Positions 1 through 8,304 are shown, counted from the stretch's first letter. The stretch: 34,579 nucleotides of DNA from Mariniflexile gromovii (GCF_017814435.1 NZ_JAGJCB010000029.1:1-34579); one strand, 5' to 3'. Translations and numbers: made by a program. Notes: generated by a model from the sequence alone, not told the origin.

Positions 1-66
1 CAAAAATAAAATGTCTGTGTTAAACGCCGTGAGAAATAAAATCATTCACCGTATTTTTGCTGTAAT

Positions 67-104
67 AAAAAACCAAACTATTTATAAAAATAATTTGGTT
101 TTAT
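67..104 (-). terminator. Rho-independent terminator of the Lrp-family gene
   Basis: An AAAACCAAA / TTTGGTTTT stem extends inward through a second A/T stretch (TATTT/AAATA). Read on the minus strand the stem is followed by a T run. It lies about 70 bp past the minus-strand stop at 176, so it probably ends that transcript. The other strand also has a short T run, so it may act on both strands. Confidence 0.6.
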
Positions 105-175
105 CATAGAAATCAATATGACAATTAGTACAAAATTGGCTGTTATAATAATTATACCCAACGGGTTAATAAAGA

Positions 176-619
176 CTACTTTAAAGGCTTCACTTCTTTA
201 TAGCGTGTTACGTGCGATAGCACTATTTGCGTCTTGGTTTCACCATAAATAATAAGCTCATCTATAAAAGTTTCCAGATGTTTTTGATTTTTTAACAACA
301 CTTCCATAACAATGTTTTCGTTGCCTGTAATCCTATAGCAATTCAACACTTCGTCATAAGTTTTTACTTTCTCTAAAAATGGTTTTAATTTACCAATAAA
401 CGCATGCAACGTAATAATGGCTTTTAACTGATAGCCCATATCCAATGGCGACACTACGGTTTTGTAACCCAATATAATACCTGCATCTTCCATTCGTTTT
501 ATACGCTCTGAAACAGCTGGCGAACTAATGCCCACTCGCCTACCTATTTCGGCATTGGAAAGACGTGCATTTTCTTGCAAACACTTCAAAATCTTCCAGT
601 TAAGATTATCTAAATTCAT
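176..619 (-). CDS. Lrp/AsnC family transcriptional regulator
   Basis: This 147-aa protein has the usual length and order of the Lrp/AsnC family. An N-terminal winged helix-turn-helix covers about residues 5-55 (LDNLNWKILKCLQENARLSN, then GRRVGISSPAVSERIKRMED), followed by a C-terminal RAM/ACT-like ligand-sensing and oligomerisation domain at about 65-140. The family binds amino acids or related effectors and controls amino-acid metabolism or transport genes as dimers to octamers. The effector cannot be told from sequence. It is transcribed divergently from the small gene at 745, and a perfect inverted repeat (654-679) lies between them, which fits autoregulation. The family assignment is firm; the regulon is unknown. 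Confidence 0.95.
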   Translation of the reverse strand: MNLDNLNWKILKCLQENARLSNAEIGRRVGISSPAVSERIKRMEDAGIILGYKTVVSPLDMGYQLKAIITLHAFIGKLKPFLEKVKTYDEVLNCYRITGNENIVMEVLLKNQKHLETFIDELIIYGETKTQIVLSHVTRYKEVKPLK

Positions 620-653
620 TTTAAAAGAATTTTAACTTCAATAAATTAATATC

Positions 654-679
654 TAAAGTAAATATACAATTTTACTTTA
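654..679. promoter_or_regulatory. Palindromic operator candidate between the Lrp-like gene and the divergent gene
   Basis: A perfect 9-bp inverted repeat, TAAAGTAAA (654-662) and TTTACTTTA (671-679), is separated by 8 nt. It lies about 35 bp upstream of the Lrp-like start and 66 bp upstream of the divergent gene. Lrp-family proteins usually bind palindromic A/T-rich sites near their own promoter. Binding here is inferred. Confidence 0.45.
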
Positions 680-744
680 AAATAAAAAGCTGATTGTTAA
701 TTCTTGTGAGTAATTTTGATACAGTTGCTAAGAAAAAGAAAAAA

Positions 745-1140
745 ATGTCACTTAATACCCCATCAAACCTATCGGAATTACCGATATATAAAAAAGCTAT
801 TGAGATATTCGCCTTATCCCAAAGCATTTCTATGTATTTAAATCATGATTTATCTGCATTGAAAAATGATGGAACCGAAGATAGTAACATTTATTTTTCT
901 GGTGATATTGTTCAACAATCTGTTTCTTTAGCTCCAGAGATTGTTAATGCAGAATTGGAACGTTATACCGACAGAAAGCACAAACACATTGCCTCTTTAA
1001 GACGTTTAACCAACAAGCTTTATAAAAATTCGTATCGCTTAGAAAACTCTAACAGCAATGGAAAAGACTTCTTACCTATTTTACGTAGCGAATTAAAAAA
1101 GTTTAAACAATTGCAGCGCAGTTGGATGTTAACTTTATAA
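745..1140 (+). CDS. Small helical hypothetical protein
   Basis: This encodes 131 aa if translation begins at the ATG at 745. That start is preferred over the GTG-type start at 694 because it is preceded by an A/G-rich stretch (aagaaaaagaaaaa) and removes an odd N-terminal extension. The protein is predicted mostly helical (LPIYKKAIEIFALSQSISMY near the start; RHKHIASLRRLTNKLYKNSY later) and has no signal peptide. The layout faintly resembles divergent four-helix-bundle proteins related to the rRNA-intervening-sequence family, but no diagnostic motif is visible. It is divergent from the Lrp-like regulator and may be its target. Function unknown. Confidence 0.75.
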   Translation: MSLNTPSNLSELPIYKKAIEIFALSQSISMYLNHDLSALKNDGTEDSNIYFSGDIVQQSVSLAPEIVNAELERYTDRKHKHIASLRRLTNKLYKNSYRLENSNSNGKDFLPILRSELKKFKQLQRSWMLTL

Positions 1141-1170
1141 TAAGTTATCAAAATCCTTATTTTTAAGACA

Positions 1171-1203
1171 AAAAAAAAATCCTTGTATCTAAATACAAGG
1201 ATT
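1171..1203 (-). terminator. Terminator of the 46-aa gene
   Basis: A perfect 11-bp stem, AATCCTTGTAT (1178-1188) and ATACAAGGATT (1193-1203), has a 4-nt loop. On the minus strand it is followed by an uninterrupted T run (the A run at 1171-1179). It sits 27 bp past the minus-strand stop at 1231 and could also help to end the convergent gene at 1140. Confidence 0.8.
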
Positions 1204-1230
1204 ATAAAAAACAACTGAGAGTCTTGTTTT

Positions 1231-1371
1231 TTAGTCTATAAACAGTGTGCTATTATTGCTTAATAAGGATGCTTCTATTTCTGAATATTTTTCAGATTTA
1301 ATAATGTTTATTAACCAATCTAAATGATTTTTTGATTGGCGTTTAAAGCTGTATGTAAGTGTTGTTTTCAT
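1231..1371 (-). CDS. 46-aa hypothetical protein
   Basis: A minus-strand ORF runs from the ATG at 1371 to the TAA at 1231. It starts MKTTLTYSFKRQSKNHLDWL and ends NNSTLFID. It has codon use like its neighbours, a strong terminator 27 bp downstream (1171-1203) and a promoter-like element upstream (1428-1455), which together argue that it is transcribed. It is amphipathic-helical with no signal peptide or Cys. The family is not recognised. It may be a small regulatory or toxin/antitoxin-type protein, but no partner gene is visible. Confidence 0.55.
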   Translation of the reverse strand: MKTTLTYSFKRQSKNHLDWLINIIKSEKYSEIEASLLSNNSTLFID

Positions 1372-1427
1372 AAGTATAAGATTTAATTATTTGGGTAAAT
1401 TGCGTTTGATAATTAACTTAAACAGGA

Positions 1428-1455
1428 TAAATTTACACTGGGCATTGGTAATCAA
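1428..1455 (-). promoter_or_regulatory. Possible promoter of the 46-aa gene
   Basis: On the minus strand TTG (1453-1455), 17 nt, then TAAATTTA (1428-1435). This differs from the Flavobacterium consensus TTG-N17-23-TAnnTTTG only in the last base. It lies 57 bp upstream of the ATG at 1371. Confidence 0.35.
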
Positions 1456-1517
1456 AAAATTTATTAAAGAATATTAGTTCAAGGGTTTACATACATCCAT
1501 AACTGGTTTTTATTTGC

Positions 1518-1562
1518 AAAAAAAAGCGATGAAAAACTCTGTTAAAAAAGTTTTTTCATCGC
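1518..1562 (-). terminator. Terminator of the sigZ-like gene
   Basis: An inverted repeat pairs GCGATGAAAAACT (1526-1538) with AGTTTTTTCATCGC (1549-1562), with one bulge. On the minus strand the stem is followed by eight T. It lies 59 bp past the stop at 1621. Confidence 0.8.
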
Positions 1563-1620
1563 ATTGATTATTGAATAATAAAAATTTGTATTTGTAGTTT
1601 AATCTAACAGAATTAAATTT

Positions 1621-2160
1621 TTAATGGCACATTTTGCAATCCTTTTTATCTTTAATCTCACCCACTAAATAACCGGCATCATTCACTTTAAAATCGCAAC
1701 AATCCATAAAACCTTGTGCTATTAGCTTTCTGCCGCGTTGTATTTGAGATTTGATAGTTGGCAATGGAACATGTAATTGTTCTGATATTTGAGTTTGTTT
1801 TATTCCTTTAATATCAGATAAAAATAGCGGATCTCTATACTTCTTTGGCAAACTTATAATAATGCCCCTTAAACAGTCTTCTTTGGTATGTTCTAATTTT
1901 TGGTCATCAAAAGTCATATCAACTTCTGAAACTTCATAAGTGATGTTATTATTTCTGAAATAATCTAGAACGGTATATCTAGCAATGGCGAACAACCACG
2001 ACTTTAATTTACCGGCATCTTTTAAAGTATCTAGCTTTGTATGTACTGTAATGAAGGTTTCCTGAAGCAAATCGTCTGCAACAACGGCATCCTTCACTTT
2101 ACTTAATATAAAGTGTTTTATATCAATTGAATAGGTGTTCCAAATATCTTGGGTTTGCAT
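1621..2160 (-). CDS. sigZ: SigZ-like ECF RNA polymerase sigma factor
   Basis: The 179-aa protein has sigma region 2 at about residues 8-75 (DDLLQETFITVH, GKLKSWLFAIARYTVLDYFR) and sigma region 4 at about 100-150 (LPKKYRDPLFLSDIKGIKQT, then QISEQLHVPLPTIKSQIQRG). The C-terminal tail after region 4 carries MDCCDF and ends CKMCH, so four Cys and a His are available for metal binding. This arrangement matches SigZ-type sigma factors. No anti-sigma factor lies beside it. In CorE-type ECF sigma factors a C-terminal Cys-rich tail senses metal directly, and the same may apply here (inference). A 33-aa Cys-rich peptide gene lies 74 bp upstream on the same strand. Confidence 0.9.
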   Translation of the reverse strand: MQTQDIWNTYSIDIKHFILSKVKDAVVADDLLQETFITVHTKLDTLKDAGKLKSWLFAIARYTVLDYFRNNNITYEVSEVDMTFDDQKLEHTKEDCLRGIIISLPKKYRDPLFLSDIKGIKQTQISEQLHVPLPTIKSQIQRGRKLIAQGFMDCCDFKVNDAGYLVGEIKDKKDCKMCH

Positions 2161-2169
2161 AACTACAAA

Positions 2170-2213
2170 AACAGTGTTTACTTCAGTATAAAGTTACTAA
2201 AATAAACACCGTT
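2170..2213. promoter_or_regulatory. Inverted repeat between the Cys-rich peptide gene and sigZ
   Basis: AACAGTGTTTA (2170-2180) and TAAACACCGTT (2203-2213) pair over 10 of 11 bases, separated by 22 nt, just upstream of the sigZ ATG. On the minus strand the second arm runs into TTTTT, so it could be an operator or a weak attenuator that lowers sigZ expression relative to the peptide. Only the repeat itself is seen. Confidence 0.35.
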
Positions 2214-2234
2214 GCTTTTCAAATTAAAATAAAC

Positions 2235-2336
2235 TTAACAGTTACAATTACTGCAAGTACAGTTTTCGCATGTACAATTTTCGCATTGTCCGTTTTGGCA
2301 ACCATCACAGTTGCAAGTGCATTCTTTATTTTTCAT
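2235..2336 (-). CDS. 33-aa Cys-rich metallothionein-like peptide
   Basis: A minus-strand ORF from the ATG at 2336 to the TAA at 2235 encodes 33 aa, of which 11 are Cys (positions 6, 8, 10, 13, 18, 21, 23, 26, 28, 31, 33). They are arranged as CxC and CxxC, and there is no aromatic residue. The C-terminal half is three near-copies of a pentapeptide (ENCTC, ENCTC, SNCNC) encoded by a 15-nt tandem repeat. Such spacing is typical of soft-metal thiolate clusters (Cu, Zn, Cd), and there is no signal peptide, so a cytoplasmic metal-binding role is likely (inference). The sigZ gene follows 74 bp downstream on the same strand. No named family is recognised. Confidence 0.65.
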   Translation of the reverse strand: MKNKECTCNCDGCQNGQCENCTCENCTCSNCNC

Positions 2337-2438
2337 AATATCTATTTTTAATGTTCATATAATAGACGTACAAATGTTTAAAAAGATGCATTTTTTTAAA
2401 AGAATTTTATTTTTAAAATAGTCACTTCTAAAGAAAGC

Positions 2439-2458
2439 CCCTTCAACTCCGCTCAGGG
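2439..2458. repeat. Short dispersed palindromic repeat (CGCTCAGG type)
   Basis: CCCTTCAACTCCGCTCAGGG has CCCT/AGGG ends. A related copy, ATCCTTCGTCTACGCTCAGGAT, is at 22063-22084. Elements of this kind are scattered between genes in Flavobacteriaceae. A separate 9-bp hairpin (CATTTTTTG 2472-2480 / CAAAAAATG 2487-2495) follows, just past the icmF stop. Confidence 0.5.
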
Positions 2459-2504
2459 TAAGCGATTCACACATTTTTTGATAAAGCAAAAAATGGTTCA
2501 CTGC

Positions 2505-5500
2505 TTACATATTTCTACGGTACTGACCGCCAACTTCAAACAAAGCGTTTGTAATTTGCCCTAAAGAACACACTTTACAAACTTCCATTAAAGCTTCAAA
2601 AATGTTTTCATTTTGGATGGCTTTCTGCTGAAGCGCTTTTAAAAGTGCCGTTGTATCGTGTGCTTTATGAAGATTTTCTAAAGTTTTTATTTGAAACTGT
2701 TTTTCTTCTTCGGTGGCTCGAATTACTTCCGCAGGCAACACCGTTGGAGAACCTTTACTGCTTAAAAAGGTATTCACACCTATAATGGGGAATGCACCGT
2801 TATGTTTCAAGGTTTCATAATACAAACTTTCTTCCTGTATCTTACTGCGTTGGTACATGGTTTCCATAGCGCCTAAAACACCGCCGCGTTCGGTAATTCT
2901 ATCAAACTCCAAAAGAACAGCTTCTTCCACCAAATCGGTTAATTCTTCAATAATGAACGACCCTTGAATAGGATTTTCATTCTTGGCCAAACCTAATTCT
3001 TTATTGATAATAAGTTGAATGGCCATAGCACGTCTAACCGACTCCTCCGTTGGCGTGGTTATCGCTTCATCGTAAGCATTCGTGTGCAAAGAATTGCAAT
3101 TATCGTAAATCGCATACAACGCCTGTAACGTGGTTCGGATATCGTTAAAATCGATTTCCTGCGCATGTAAGCTTCTACCTGATGTTTGAATATGGTATTT
3201 AAGCATTTGAGCGCGCTCATTAGCACCATACTTAAGCTTCATGGCTTTTGACCAAACTTTTCGTGCTACACGACCAATTACCGCATACTCTGGGTCGATG
3301 CCATTTGAAAAGAAGAAGGATAAATTGGGTCCGAATTTATTAATGTCCATACCGCGACTTAAATAATATTCCACATAGGTGAAACCATTAGATAAGGTTA
3401 ACGCCAATTGGGTAATGGGGTTGGCACCAGCCTCTGCAATATGATAGCCAGAAATAGACACCGAATAAAAATTACGCACATTGTTTTCAATGAAATATTC
3501 TTGTACATCGCCCATTAAACGCAGTGCAAATTCCGTTGAAAATATACAGGTATTTTGTGCTTGGTCTTCTTTTAAAATATCGGCTTGTACCGTGCCGCGA
3601 ACCTGCGACATGGTGTTTACCTTTATGGTTTGATAAACTTCTTTTGGCAGTACTTGGTCGCCCGTAACCCCCAAAAGCATCAAACCCAAACCATTATTCC
3701 CCTCGGGTAATTGACCATTATATTTTGGTCGTTCTTTACCTTTGTATAAAGTCGCTATTTTAGCTTCTACTTCTTTTTCTAAACCATGTTCCTTTATATA
3801 AATTTCACATTGTTGGTCGATGGCAGCGTTCATAAAATACCCTAACAGCATGGGAGCGGGCCCGTTAATCGTCATACTAACCGAAGTCACAACATGTGCC
3901 AAATCAAATCCGGAATAGAGTTTTTTAGCATCATCCAAACAACAAATACTAACGCCTGCATTTCCTATTTTACCGTAAATATCGGGGCGTAAATCGGGGT
4001 CGTTTCCATAAAGCGTTACACTATCAAAAGCGGTAGACAAGCGTTTTGCTGGCAAACCGGCACTTACATAATGGAAACGTTTATTGGTACGCTCCGGACT
4101 TCCTTCACCAGCAAACATACGCGCTGGGTCTTCGCCTGTACGCTTAAACGGGTACAATCCTGAAGTGTATGGAAATTCCCCAGGTACATTTTCTTGCAGC
4201 ACCCATTTTAAAATATCGCCCCAAGCTTGGTACTTTGGCAATGCCACTTTAGGGATTTGCACATGTGAAAGCGATTCTGAATGGGTTTCTATTTTAATGT
4301 CTTTATTGCGGACTTTAAATGTATAAACCGGGTTTTTATATGTGTTAACTTTTTCATCCCAACCTGTTATTATGTCCCAGTTGTAGGTGTCTAGATTTCG
4401 TTTTACACGGTCGAATTCGGCAACTAACAATCTGATAAAATCTTTACTATCACCGGGTGTTTGTTTCAGGATGGCTTCGTGGTTTAAACCATTTTTATCA
4501 AGAAGAGATTGCTTCGTTTCACTCGCAATGACGTTTAAAACCGACTCCATCGTTTTAAAAATGCCATACAATTTTTGGGCTACTTCAACTTGCTCTATGG
4601 CTTTAGAATCGTAAGCACGATTGTTTTCGGCAATTTCAGATAAATAACGGGTTCTAGATGGTGGAATGACAAAAATCTTTTCGCTCATTTCATCTGAAAT
4701 GGAAAAAGTGGATTTTAAATCTGCCGATGCTTTTTCAACCAATTTATATATAACCGCCTTGTAAAGTGTGTTCATGCCTGGGTCGTTAAACTGCGAAGCA
4801 ATCGTTCCAAAAACAGGCAAATTTTCTTGTGGTGTATCCCAAAGGTTGTTGTTACGCATGTATTGTTTTTTCACATCGCGCAAGGCATCTAACGCACCTC
4901 GTTTATCAAATTTATTTATAGCTACCAAATCAGCAAAATCGAGCATATCTATTTTTTCCAATTGGGTTGCAGCTCCAAATTCGGGCGTCATCACGTATAA
5001 CGACACATCACTGTGTTCTATAATTTCGGTATCCGACTGCCCTATTCCCGAAGTTTCCAAAACAATTAAATCGTATTCGGCGGCTTTCAACACCTCAATA
5101 GCTTCATGCACATTTTTTGACAAAGCTAAATTAGATTGACGTGTTGCCAAACTACGCATATAAACTCTTGGGTTGTTTATGGCGTTCATTCTAATTCTAT
5201 CGCCCAAAAGCGCGCCACCCGTTTTACGCTTGGAGGGATCTACCGAAATAATACCAACTGTTTTTTCTGGAAAATCGATTAAAAATCGGCGTACCAACTC
5301 ATCTACCAATGATGATTTTCCTGCGCCTCCTGTACCTGTAATTCCGAGAACGGGAGCCGCTGCCAACCTCCTCGAAGAGGAGGAACCCTCAGTCTTCTGA
5401 ACAAATAAATTTTCAAAAGCCTTATGATTATTTTCTGCCAATGAAATTAACCTAGCAATGGTATTAACATCTTTATTTTTTAAATTTTCTAAAACCTTAT

Positions 5501-6020
5501 CGTTTCCTAATTTCAATAACCAAGAATCATCTTCATTACAAATTTTTCCAGACTGCTGATTCTCCCCGTTGGGGAGACTAAGAGGGGTGTCCGATTGTGC
5601 TACCAAATCATTAATCATGCCTTGCAACCCAAGTTCACGACCATCATCTGGCGAATAAATTCGGGCAATACCGTAGGCCATTAAATCTTTAATTTCAGAA
5701 GGTAAAATAACACCGCCACCGCCGCCAAAAATTTTAATATGCTGTGCGCCCTTCTCCTTCAACAAATCGTACATATATTTAAAATACTCGTTATGGCCAC
5801 CTTGATATGAGGTTAAACAAATAGCATTTACATCTTCTTGAATGGCTGTATTTACCACTTCTTCCACACTTCTGTCATGGCCCAAATGAATCACCTCCAC
5901 ACCCGTAGCTTGAATAATTCGGCGCATGATATTTATAGAGGCATCATGACCATCAAACAAAGATGCTGCGGTTACTATTCTAATTTTATGTTTTGGCTTA
6001 TATGGCGATATGTGCATCAT
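2505..6020 (-). CDS. icmF: Fused isobutyryl-CoA mutase (B12-dependent)
   Basis: This is a single-chain acyl-CoA mutase that interconverts isobutyryl-CoA and n-butyryl-CoA (and sometimes related branched acyl-CoAs) using adenosylcobalamin. Domain order is typical of IcmF: a B12-binding domain at about residues 10-140 with DGHDAS (His25, the lower cobalt ligand); a MeaB-type GTPase with Walker [10 protein letters not shown] near 230, which loads and protects the cofactor; then the TIM-barrel mutase from about 530 to the end. The ATG pair at 6020/6017 is chosen because the upstream extension to 6080 is hydrophobic and unlike the family, giving 1171 aa. Three palindromic repeats are inserted in frame in the linkers (see separate entries). 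The neighbour purU is divergent. Family certain; substrate inferred. Confidence 0.93.
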   Translation of the reverse strand: MMHISPYKPKHKIRIVTAASLFDGHDASINIMRRIIQATGVEVIHLGHDRSVEEVVNTAIQEDVNAICLTSYQGGHNEYFKYMYDLLKEKGAQHIKIFGGGGGVILPSEIKDLMAYGIARIYSPDDGRELGLQGMINDLVAQSDTPLSLPNGENQQSGKICNEDDSWLLKLGNDKVLENLKNKDVNTIARLISLAENNHKAFENLFVQKTEGSSSSRRLAAAPVLGITGTGGAGKSSLVDELVRRFLIDFPEKTVGIISVDPSKRKTGGALLGDRIRMNAINNPRVYMRSLATRQSNLALSKNVHEAIEVLKAAEYDLIVLETSGIGQSDTEIIEHSDVSLYVMTPEFGAATQLEKIDMLDFADLVAINKFDKRGALDALRDVKKQYMRNNNLWDTPQENLPVFGTIASQFNDPGMNTLYKAVIYKLVEKASADLKSTFSISDEMSEKIFVIPPSRTRYLSEIAENNRAYDSKAIEQVEVAQKLYGIFKTMESVLNVIASETKQSLLDKNGLNHEAILKQTPGDSKDFIRLLVAEFDRVKRNLDTYNWDIITGWDEKVNTYKNPVYTFKVRNKDIKIETHSESLSHVQIPKVALPKYQAWGDILKWVLQENVPGEFPYTSGLYPFKRTGEDPARMFAGEGSPERTNKRFHYVSAGLPAKRLSTAFDSVTLYGNDPDLRPDIYGKIGNAGVSICCLDDAKKLYSGFDLAHVVTSVSMTINGPAPMLLGYFMNAAIDQQCEIYIKEHGLEKEVEAKIATLYKGKERPKYNGQLPEGNNGLGLMLLGVTGDQVLPKEVYQTIKVNTMSQVRGTVQADILKEDQAQNTCIFSTEFALRLMGDVQEYFIENNVRNFYSVSISGYHIAEAGANPITQLALTLSNGFTYVEYYLSRGMDINKFGPNLSFFFSNGIDPEYAVIGRVARKVWSKAMKLKYGANERAQMLKYHIQTSGRSLHAQEIDFNDIRTTLQALYAIYDNCNSLHTNAYDEAITTPTEESVRRAMAIQLIINKELGLAKNENPIQGSFIIEELTDLVEEAVLLEFDRITERGGVLGAMETMYQRSKIQEESLYYETLKHNGAFPIIGVNTFLSSKGSPTVLPAEVIRATEEEKQFQIKTLENLHKAHDTTALLKALQQKAIQNENIFEALMEVCKVCSLGQITNALFEVGGQYRRNM
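4506..4533. repeat. In-frame palindromic repeat inside icmF (GTCATTGCGAG type)
   Basis: On the coding strand GTCATTGCGAG...GAAGCAATCT encodes [10 protein letters not shown] at about residues 496-505, between the GTPase and mutase domains. The arms ATTGC/GCAAT pair. This matches a widespread repeat that is often found translated in unrelated proteins as a VIAxExKQS peptide. It keeps the reading frame. Confidence 0.75.
5367..5383. repeat. In-frame palindromic repeat inside icmF (CCTCCTC-GAA-GAGGAGG)
   Basis: A perfect 7-bp hairpin with a GAA loop encodes part of [10 protein letters not shown] (about residues 210-220), just before the GTPase Walker A motif. The surrounding bases (gagggttcctcctcttcgaggaggttgg on the coding strand) look like intergenic repeats of this group rather than conserved protein sequence. 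Confidence 0.65.
5561..5577. repeat. In-frame palindromic repeat inside icmF (TCTCCCC-GTT-GGGGAGA)
   Basis: A perfect 7-bp hairpin with a GTT loop, followed by ctaagaggggtgt, encodes [13 protein letters not shown] (about residues 142-154) in the linker between the B12-binding and GTPase domains. The layout matches a common flavobacterial intergenic repeat. Confidence 0.7.
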
Positions 6021-6136
6021 TCTAAAATAAATTAATTTAATAGGGTGTAAATTTACGAAATGCTCAAAAAAAATAAGCATTTACAAACGATTATCTAAAA
6101 TTATAATCTTATAATATGCATCAATAATTTTTAGGT

Positions 6137-6144
6137 TAATTTTG
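6137..6144 (+). promoter_or_regulatory. -7 element of purU promoter
   Basis: TAATTTTG matches TAnnTTTG exactly, 22 bp upstream of the purU ATG. No clear TTG -33 element is seen at the usual distance. Confidence 0.45.
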
Positions 6145-6166
6145 AACTTAAATCATTTTAATTCAA

Positions 6167-7021
6167 ATGCAAAAGATTACCATTTTAATTCATTGTAAAG
6201 ACCGTCCGAATATTATTGCTACCGTCACCAATTTTATCGCCCAAAAAGATGGCAATATTGTGTACATAGACCAGCATGTTGATAGGGAGCAAAACATATT
6301 TTTTATGCGATTGGAAAGCGAGTTTACCAAAGAATCGTTTTCTGCCGATGTTTTTAGAGATGCTTTTAAAAACACATTGGCTGAAGCTTTTGATATGAAA
6401 TGGCGCATTTACTCCTCAGCCAGAAAACCTAAAATGGCATTGTTTATTTCTAAGTACGACCACTGTTTATACGATTTATTAGGACGCTATAATTCTGGGG
6501 AACTTAATTTAGAAATCCCTTTCATTATTAGTAACCACTTAGATTTAAAACCGATTGCCGATAGTTTTAAAATCCCGTTTTTCCACGTTCCCGTTACTAA
6601 AGACACCAAGAAAGAAGCGGAACAAAAACAATTGGAACTTCTTGAAGAATACCAAATTGATTTTATTGTATTGGCAAGGTACATGCAAATTATTTCACCT
6701 AAATTAATTGAAAGATACCCGAACAAAATCATTAACATCCACCATTCATTTTTACCAGCTTTTGTGGGCGCAAAACCTTACCATTCGGCTTTTAAACGCG
6801 GGGTTAAAATTATAGGAGCCACCAGTCATTATGTGACCGAAGAATTAGATGCGGGTCCTATTATAGACCAAGGTGTTACCCGTGTATCCCATTCGCATTC
6901 TATTGAAGATTTAATTGCAAAAGGACGCGATTTAGAAAAAATAGTATTGGCAAATGCCGTAAAATTACATACCAACAGAAAAGTAATGGTTTATAACAAT
7001 AAAACCGTAATCTTTTCTTAA
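6167..7021 (+). CDS. purU: Formyltetrahydrofolate deformylase
   Basis: PurU hydrolyses 10-formyl-tetrahydrofolate to formate and tetrahydrofolate, balancing one-carbon pools and supplying formate for purine synthesis. The 284-aa length is normal. An N-terminal ACT domain spans about residues 1-80 (ITILIHCKDRPNIIATVTNF). The C-terminal formyltransferase fold covers about 88-284, with the catalytic Asn-His-Asp set in NIHHSFLPAFVGAKPYH and EELDAGPIIDQ. It is divergent from icmF and has its own -7 element. The DUF4197 lipoprotein gene follows 42 bp downstream and may be cotranscribed. Confidence 0.95.
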   Translation: MQKITILIHCKDRPNIIATVTNFIAQKDGNIVYIDQHVDREQNIFFMRLESEFTKESFSADVFRDAFKNTLAEAFDMKWRIYSSARKPKMALFISKYDHCLYDLLGRYNSGELNLEIPFIISNHLDLKPIADSFKIPFFHVPVTKDTKKEAEQKQLELLEEYQIDFIVLARYMQIISPKLIERYPNKIINIHHSFLPAFVGAKPYHSAFKRGVKIIGATSHYVTEELDAGPIIDQGVTRVSHSHSIEDLIAKGRDLEKIVLANAVKLHTNRKVMVYNNKTVIFS

Positions 7022-7063
7022 ATACCTATATTTACCATTATTTAAACCCCAAACATAAAAATC

Positions 7064-7771
7064 ATGATTCGTAAAATTTTAGTATTTCTTTTAGTTTTAA
7101 ACTTTACTGCCTGCGCAGAATTACAACAAGTTGTTAACCAATTACCTCAAGGAACCGTTAGTATTGGAAACGATGAAATTGCATCTGGTTTAAGACAAGC
7201 CTTAGACTTAGGTATTGAAAAGCAAGTAAGCAAACTAACGCAAACCGATGGTTTTTATAAAAATGAATTGGTTAAAATTTTATTACCTGCTGAATTACAA
7301 AAAGTAGATAAAGGCCTTAGAGATATTGGTTTAAGCAAATTAGCTGATGAAGGCTTAAAAGCACTGAATAGAGCTGCAGAAGACGCCGTAAAAGAAGCAA
7401 CACCCATTTTTGTTGACGCTGTAAAAGGTATTACGTTTGCCGATGCTAAAAACATATTAATAGGCAATGATGACGCTGCAACCCAATACCTAAACGGAAA
7501 AACACAAACCGCTTTATATGCTAAATTCAATCCTGTTATAAAAAATTCGTTTAGCAAAGTGGGTGCCGATGAAGTTTGGAGCAACCTTATTAATAAGTAT
7601 AACAGCATTCCTTTTACTAGTGATGTGAATCCTGACTTAACAGATTATGTTACCAACGAAGCCCTAAAAGGTGTTTTTACAATGATTGCTGTGGAAGAAA
7701 AAGAGATACGCAACAACATAGGCTCTAGAACTACCGATTTATTAAGAAAAGTGTTCGCTTTACAAGACTAA
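7064..7771 (+). CDS. DUF4197 family lipoprotein
   Basis: The 235-aa protein begins with a lipoprotein signal peptide (MIRKILVFLLVLNFTAC, predicted lipidated Cys17), so it should sit on the outer membrane facing the periplasm. The rest is helical and matches the DUF4197 family in order: GLRQALDLGIEKQVSKL near the start, KLADEGLKALNRAAEDAVKE, then TQTALYAKFNPVIKNSFSKV in the second half. The function of the family is unknown. It follows purU closely. Confidence 0.85.
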   Translation: MIRKILVFLLVLNFTACAELQQVVNQLPQGTVSIGNDEIASGLRQALDLGIEKQVSKLTQTDGFYKNELVKILLPAELQKVDKGLRDIGLSKLADEGLKALNRAAEDAVKEATPIFVDAVKGITFADAKNILIGNDDAATQYLNGKTQTALYAKFNPVIKNSFSKVGADEVWSNLINKYNSIPFTSDVNPDLTDYVTNEALKGVFTMIAVEEKEIRNNIGSRTTDLLRKVFALQD

Positions 7772-7882
7772 AATCAAGCTTAATTCATAATTATTTTATG
7801 GTGGTTGAAAAATAAATTAAATATTTTTTTTCATTTATAAATAAAAAATGTATATTTAATTATCTGTTATTCAGTCACCTAT

Positions 7883-8074
7883 ATGAGCATCAATGATATC
7901 ATAAAAAAGCGTCAAAAAAAACTCAATGAGCAATATAAAGAGCTGATGGAGCAGGCGTATAATTTCCGTCAAACGGATTCTGAACTTAGCGACCTTGCTG
8001 AATTTAGAGCCATGCGACTACTAAACAAGTTAAATACCCTTCGATATTTCTCTAGAAATCAAGTGAAATCTTAA
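7883..8074 (+). CDS. Small coiled-coil protein, Lacal_2735-like
   Basis: This is a 63-aa, charged, helical protein with no signal peptide. The core KLNEQYKELMEQAYNFRQTD followed by a second helix (AMRLLNKLNTL) resembles the Lacal_2735 family of small flavobacterial proteins of unknown function. The upstream TATATTTA (7851-7858) is one base from the -7 consensus, about 25 bp before the ATG. Family assignment is tentative; coding status is likely. Confidence 0.6.
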   Translation: MSINDIIKKRQKKLNEQYKELMEQAYNFRQTDSELSDLAEFRAMRLLNKLNTLRYFSRNQVKS

Positions 8075-8160
8075 TTTCATTTTTTTTATTAATTCTTTAA
8101 CTTTTTGGTTACATCCAAAAGGTATAAACTTCCGTACTTTATATAAAAAAAAAAGACGTT

Positions 8161-8301
8161 ATGAGTACACATTTTTGTAAAGTTGGAAAAATTAAACCTA
8201 ATTTGGATAAGTTGATGAGTTTAAAAGAATTTGAAAAAAGAATTTCAAATTTTGTTGAAGACATTAGTAAAGTTGATTACCCAAAAACTATAAACGGGTA
8301 A
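8161..8301 (+). CDS. 46-aa hypothetical protein
   Basis: The ORF runs from the ATG at 8161 to the TAA at 8301. It starts MSTHFCKVGKIKPNLDKLMS and ends DYPKTING. It follows an A-rich, AT-rich leader (ttatataaaaaaaaaagacgtt) typical of starts in this group. It converges on pyrF with only 3 bp between the stop codons. It is charged and helical, with no membrane segment. No family recognised. Confidence 0.5.
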   Translation: MSTHFCKVGKIKPNLDKLMSLKEFEKRISNFVEDISKVDYPKTING

Positions 8302-8304
8302 ATT

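Noticed and set aside
694-744. Upstream start for the small helical protein gene
   Set aside because: The start would be a non-ATG codon, and the added residues (low complexity, KKKKK) come from the A-rich leader before the ATG at 745.
4084-5400. Several plus-strand ORFs of 75-123 codons inside icmF
   Set aside because: They are shadows of the minus-strand gene: the icmF frame has complete domain conservation, and these frames show no motifs.
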